Shown: positions 4,202 to 5,172 of the stretch, piece by piece
Layout: each line of letters starts with the position of its first letter
Numbering within the stretch: position 1 is the stretch's first letter
Assembly: GCA_003562145.1 (NCBI GenBank)
Contig: PWWA01000032.1
Location: 1-5,172 of the forward strand
Source of the DNA: Candidatus Woesearchaeota archaeon
GTDB taxonomy: Archaea > Nanobdellota > Nanobdellia > Woesearchaeales > 21-14-0-10-32-9
Reading direction: 5' to 3'
DNA length: 5,172 bases
Notes under the pieces: generated by a model
Database searches by the model: none
Told to the model about the DNA's origin: nothing
The model's input: the letters and a program-made list of their open reading frames with translations, nothing else
Program-made: the position numbers and the translations under genes

Positions 4202-4618
4202 ATGTTTTTTTCACGCAACGGCCAGGTAGCACACGAGTTACTAGTGGTGTTCTTATTCTTAACACTGGGATTCACGATACTAATGATGTTCCTCTCATCC
4301 GCACAAGAAAGGGCTGAAATAGAACGCCAGCAATTCTACATCCGGGACTTCGGCTTAAGGATTCAAGACGAACTCTACACAGTATTCCTTATGCCTCAGG
4401 GATTCCAGAGAAACCTGGAACTACCCGCAACGCTCTACGGCATAGACTACACGCTGAACATCACAGACACAGGAACCAGGATGTACCTCGTAATAGAAGC
4501 CGGTGACCAACAAAACACTTTTTTAATACCAAACACCTCGGGTAACTTCAGCGCAGGCGGGGAAACAAACAGATTAGGATCGAGACAAGGATATGTTTGC
4601 TTAAACGAAAAATGCTAG
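4202..4618 (+). CDS. Pilin-like protein 2, class III signal peptide
   Basis: The 138-residue product starts MFFSRNGQVAHELLVVFLFL. Predicted cleavage is between Gly7 and Gln8, and Glu12 is the mature position 5 glutamate (QVAHE). The hydrophobic helix runs to about residue 31 and continues as an amphipathic helix (SAQERAEIERQQFYIRDFGLRIQDELYTV). The C-terminal half is beta-rich, with MPQGFQRNLELPATLYGIDYTLNI, a pattern I recall from other archaeal class III pilin-like proteins. It ends GYVCLNEKC, a C-x4-C pair at the very C-terminus that could form a disulfide loop outside the cell. A ribosome binding site is likely in AAGGATAGG upstream. The last seven bases overlap the start of the next gene, indicating coupled translation. 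It is probably a minor filament subunit. Confidence 0.82.
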   Translation: MFFSRNGQVAHELLVVFLFLTLGFTILMMFLSSAQERAEIERQQFYIRDFGLRIQDELYTVFLMPQGFQRNLELPATLYGIDYTLNITDTGTRMYLVIEAGDQQNTFLIPNTSGNFSAGGETNRLGSRQGYVCLNEKC

Positions 4619-5160
4619 ACAAAAAAGGACAAACAATGGTATTCATGAGCGTGCTCGCAGTATTTGTATTCTTATTGGCCTTCACGCTTTTCTTTGACTA
4701 CCTAATGGTCTCACCCAGGGTAAGCACTGATGAATACCAATTCATACAACAGGAGAACTCAAGGCTTGCAGACGCACTGCTATTGCCAGGAGTCCCATTA
4801 GGCTGGAACGAGGATACAGTCCTAAGGATAGGCCTTGTAGACAACAACGTACTAAACACCACGAAAGCAGGATACTTCCAAAGCATTTCCCAAGAAAATA
4901 ATAACGGAGAAACAGGATATGAAAGAGGAAAAACACTTTTAGGGCTATTCTACGAATACCTAATAATAATAGAAGACCAAAATGGAGACAATTTATACTC
5001 AATAGGCGACTACCAGTATTCCGACGAAGGCAGGCTAACTGAGGAGCACATAACAAACTTAAAACCAGCTACTATAACCATACAAGAAAGAACTGTCTTG
5101 CGCCGAGAAAACAACCGATTTGAGCCAACTAAAATAAAAGTATACACTTATAGAAGATGA
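4612..5160 (+). CDS. Pilin-like protein 3, class III signal peptide without Glu5
   Basis: The start at ATG 4612 gives 182 residues beginning MLDKKGQTMVFMSVLAVFVF. A TTG at 4597 would add five residues but is less likely. The signal peptide fits cleavage between Gly6 and Gln7, with a hydrophobic helix to about residue 28, but mature position 5 is Phe and not Glu. A downstream stretch LLLPGVPLGWNEDTVLRIGL, followed by NTTKAGYF, is a pattern I recall from DPANN membrane-anchored pilin-like proteins. At residues 122-133, DQNGDNLYSIGD fits the DxNxDx6D calcium loop of EF-hand and dockerin domains. Lack of Glu5 together with calcium binding recalls GspK, the tip pseudopilin of type II secretion. 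That comparison is an inference, not homology. The gene overlaps pilin 2 by 7 bp and the next start by ATGA. Confidence 0.8.
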   Translation: MLDKKGQTMVFMSVLAVFVFLLAFTLFFDYLMVSPRVSTDEYQFIQQENSRLADALLLPGVPLGWNEDTVLRIGLVDNNVLNTTKAGYFQSISQENNNGETGYERGKTLLGLFYEYLIIIEDQNGDNLYSIGDYQYSDEGRLTEEHITNLKPATITIQERTVLRRENNRFEPTKIKVYTYRR

Positions 5161-5172
5161 AAACAAAAAAAA
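5157..5172 (+). CDS. Start of a further gene, possibly a fourth pilin-like protein
   Basis: An ATG overlaps the stop of pilin 3 as ATGA and the frame reads MKTKK to the window edge. This short basic start is what the leader of another class III signal peptide would look like (compare MKKGQ and MLDKKGQ), but only five codons are visible. The coupling arrangement and operon context support a real gene, while the pilin identity is a guess. Confidence 0.35.

Noticed and set aside
4698..5056. Two - strand frames opposite pilin 3
   Set aside because: The + strand gene has a signal peptide, operon overlaps at both ends and plausible protein composition. The - strand frames show none of these.
1..5172. 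CRISPR arrays, tRNA or rRNA genes, insertion sequences
   Set aside because: No regularly spaced repeats, no tRNA cloverleaf-like arms and no transposase or terminal inverted repeats were seen by eye on either strand.

Overview
This window looks archaeal and most resembles a DPANN-type genome (Woesearchaeota/Pacearchaeota-like), though the lineage is inferred and not proven. Four things point there. The promoters have TATA boxes 25-30 bases upstream of start codons, leaving essentially leaderless messages. The RNase HII is of the archaeal type (EAGRGPVIGP). There is a winged-helix/MNT nucleotidyltransferase plus HEPN gene pair of a kind common in archaea. There is also a run of class III (EppA-type) signal-peptide pilin genes. 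The DNA is AT-rich, and genes are packed with gaps of a few tens of bases or with overlaps.

Left part (1-1319, + strand): the 3' end of a PD-(D/E)XK nuclease-like gene (1-260) is followed by a compact promoter with a TATA box and a 7-bp inverted repeat placed like an operator. This promoter serves a two-component locus that resembles an MNT/HEPN toxin-antitoxin module. The first gene should encode a winged-helix domain fused to a minimal nucleotidyltransferase (about 180 aa). As written, the frame closes after the winged helix (323-565), and the nucleotidyltransferase continues in the -1 frame up to 864. The switch falls exactly on an A-AAA-AAG heptamer (547-553), the textbook -1 slippery site. 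The second gene (861-1319), coupled by ATGA, is a HEPN-like helical protein whose RX4-6H histidine appears to be a tyrosine.

Middle part (1305-3614, - strand, in transcription order): a tRNA-dihydrouridine synthase, an unrecognised 208-aa protein, and RNase HII. The RNase HII has Glu in place of the first catalytic Asp. Each gene has its own TATA-like element. For the dihydrouridine synthase and the unknown protein, that element favours an internal ATG over the longer TTG-initiated frame. RNase HII and the HEPN gene converge and overlap by 15 bp.

Right part (3615-5172, + strand): a 124-bp divergent promoter region is followed by three genes for pilin-like proteins with class III signal peptides (cleavage before Gln). 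A fourth gene probably starts at 5157. The first two proteins have the usual Glu at mature position 5. The third lacks it and carries an EF-hand/dockerin-like Asp-Asn-Asp loop, which recalls the GspK-type tip pseudopilin of type II secretion systems. No pilus ATPase or membrane platform gene lies in the window.

The most interesting points are the frameshift exactly at a slippery heptamer in the winged-helix/nucleotidyltransferase gene, the operator-like inverted repeat in front of it, and the E5-lacking, possibly calcium-binding third pilin-like protein.
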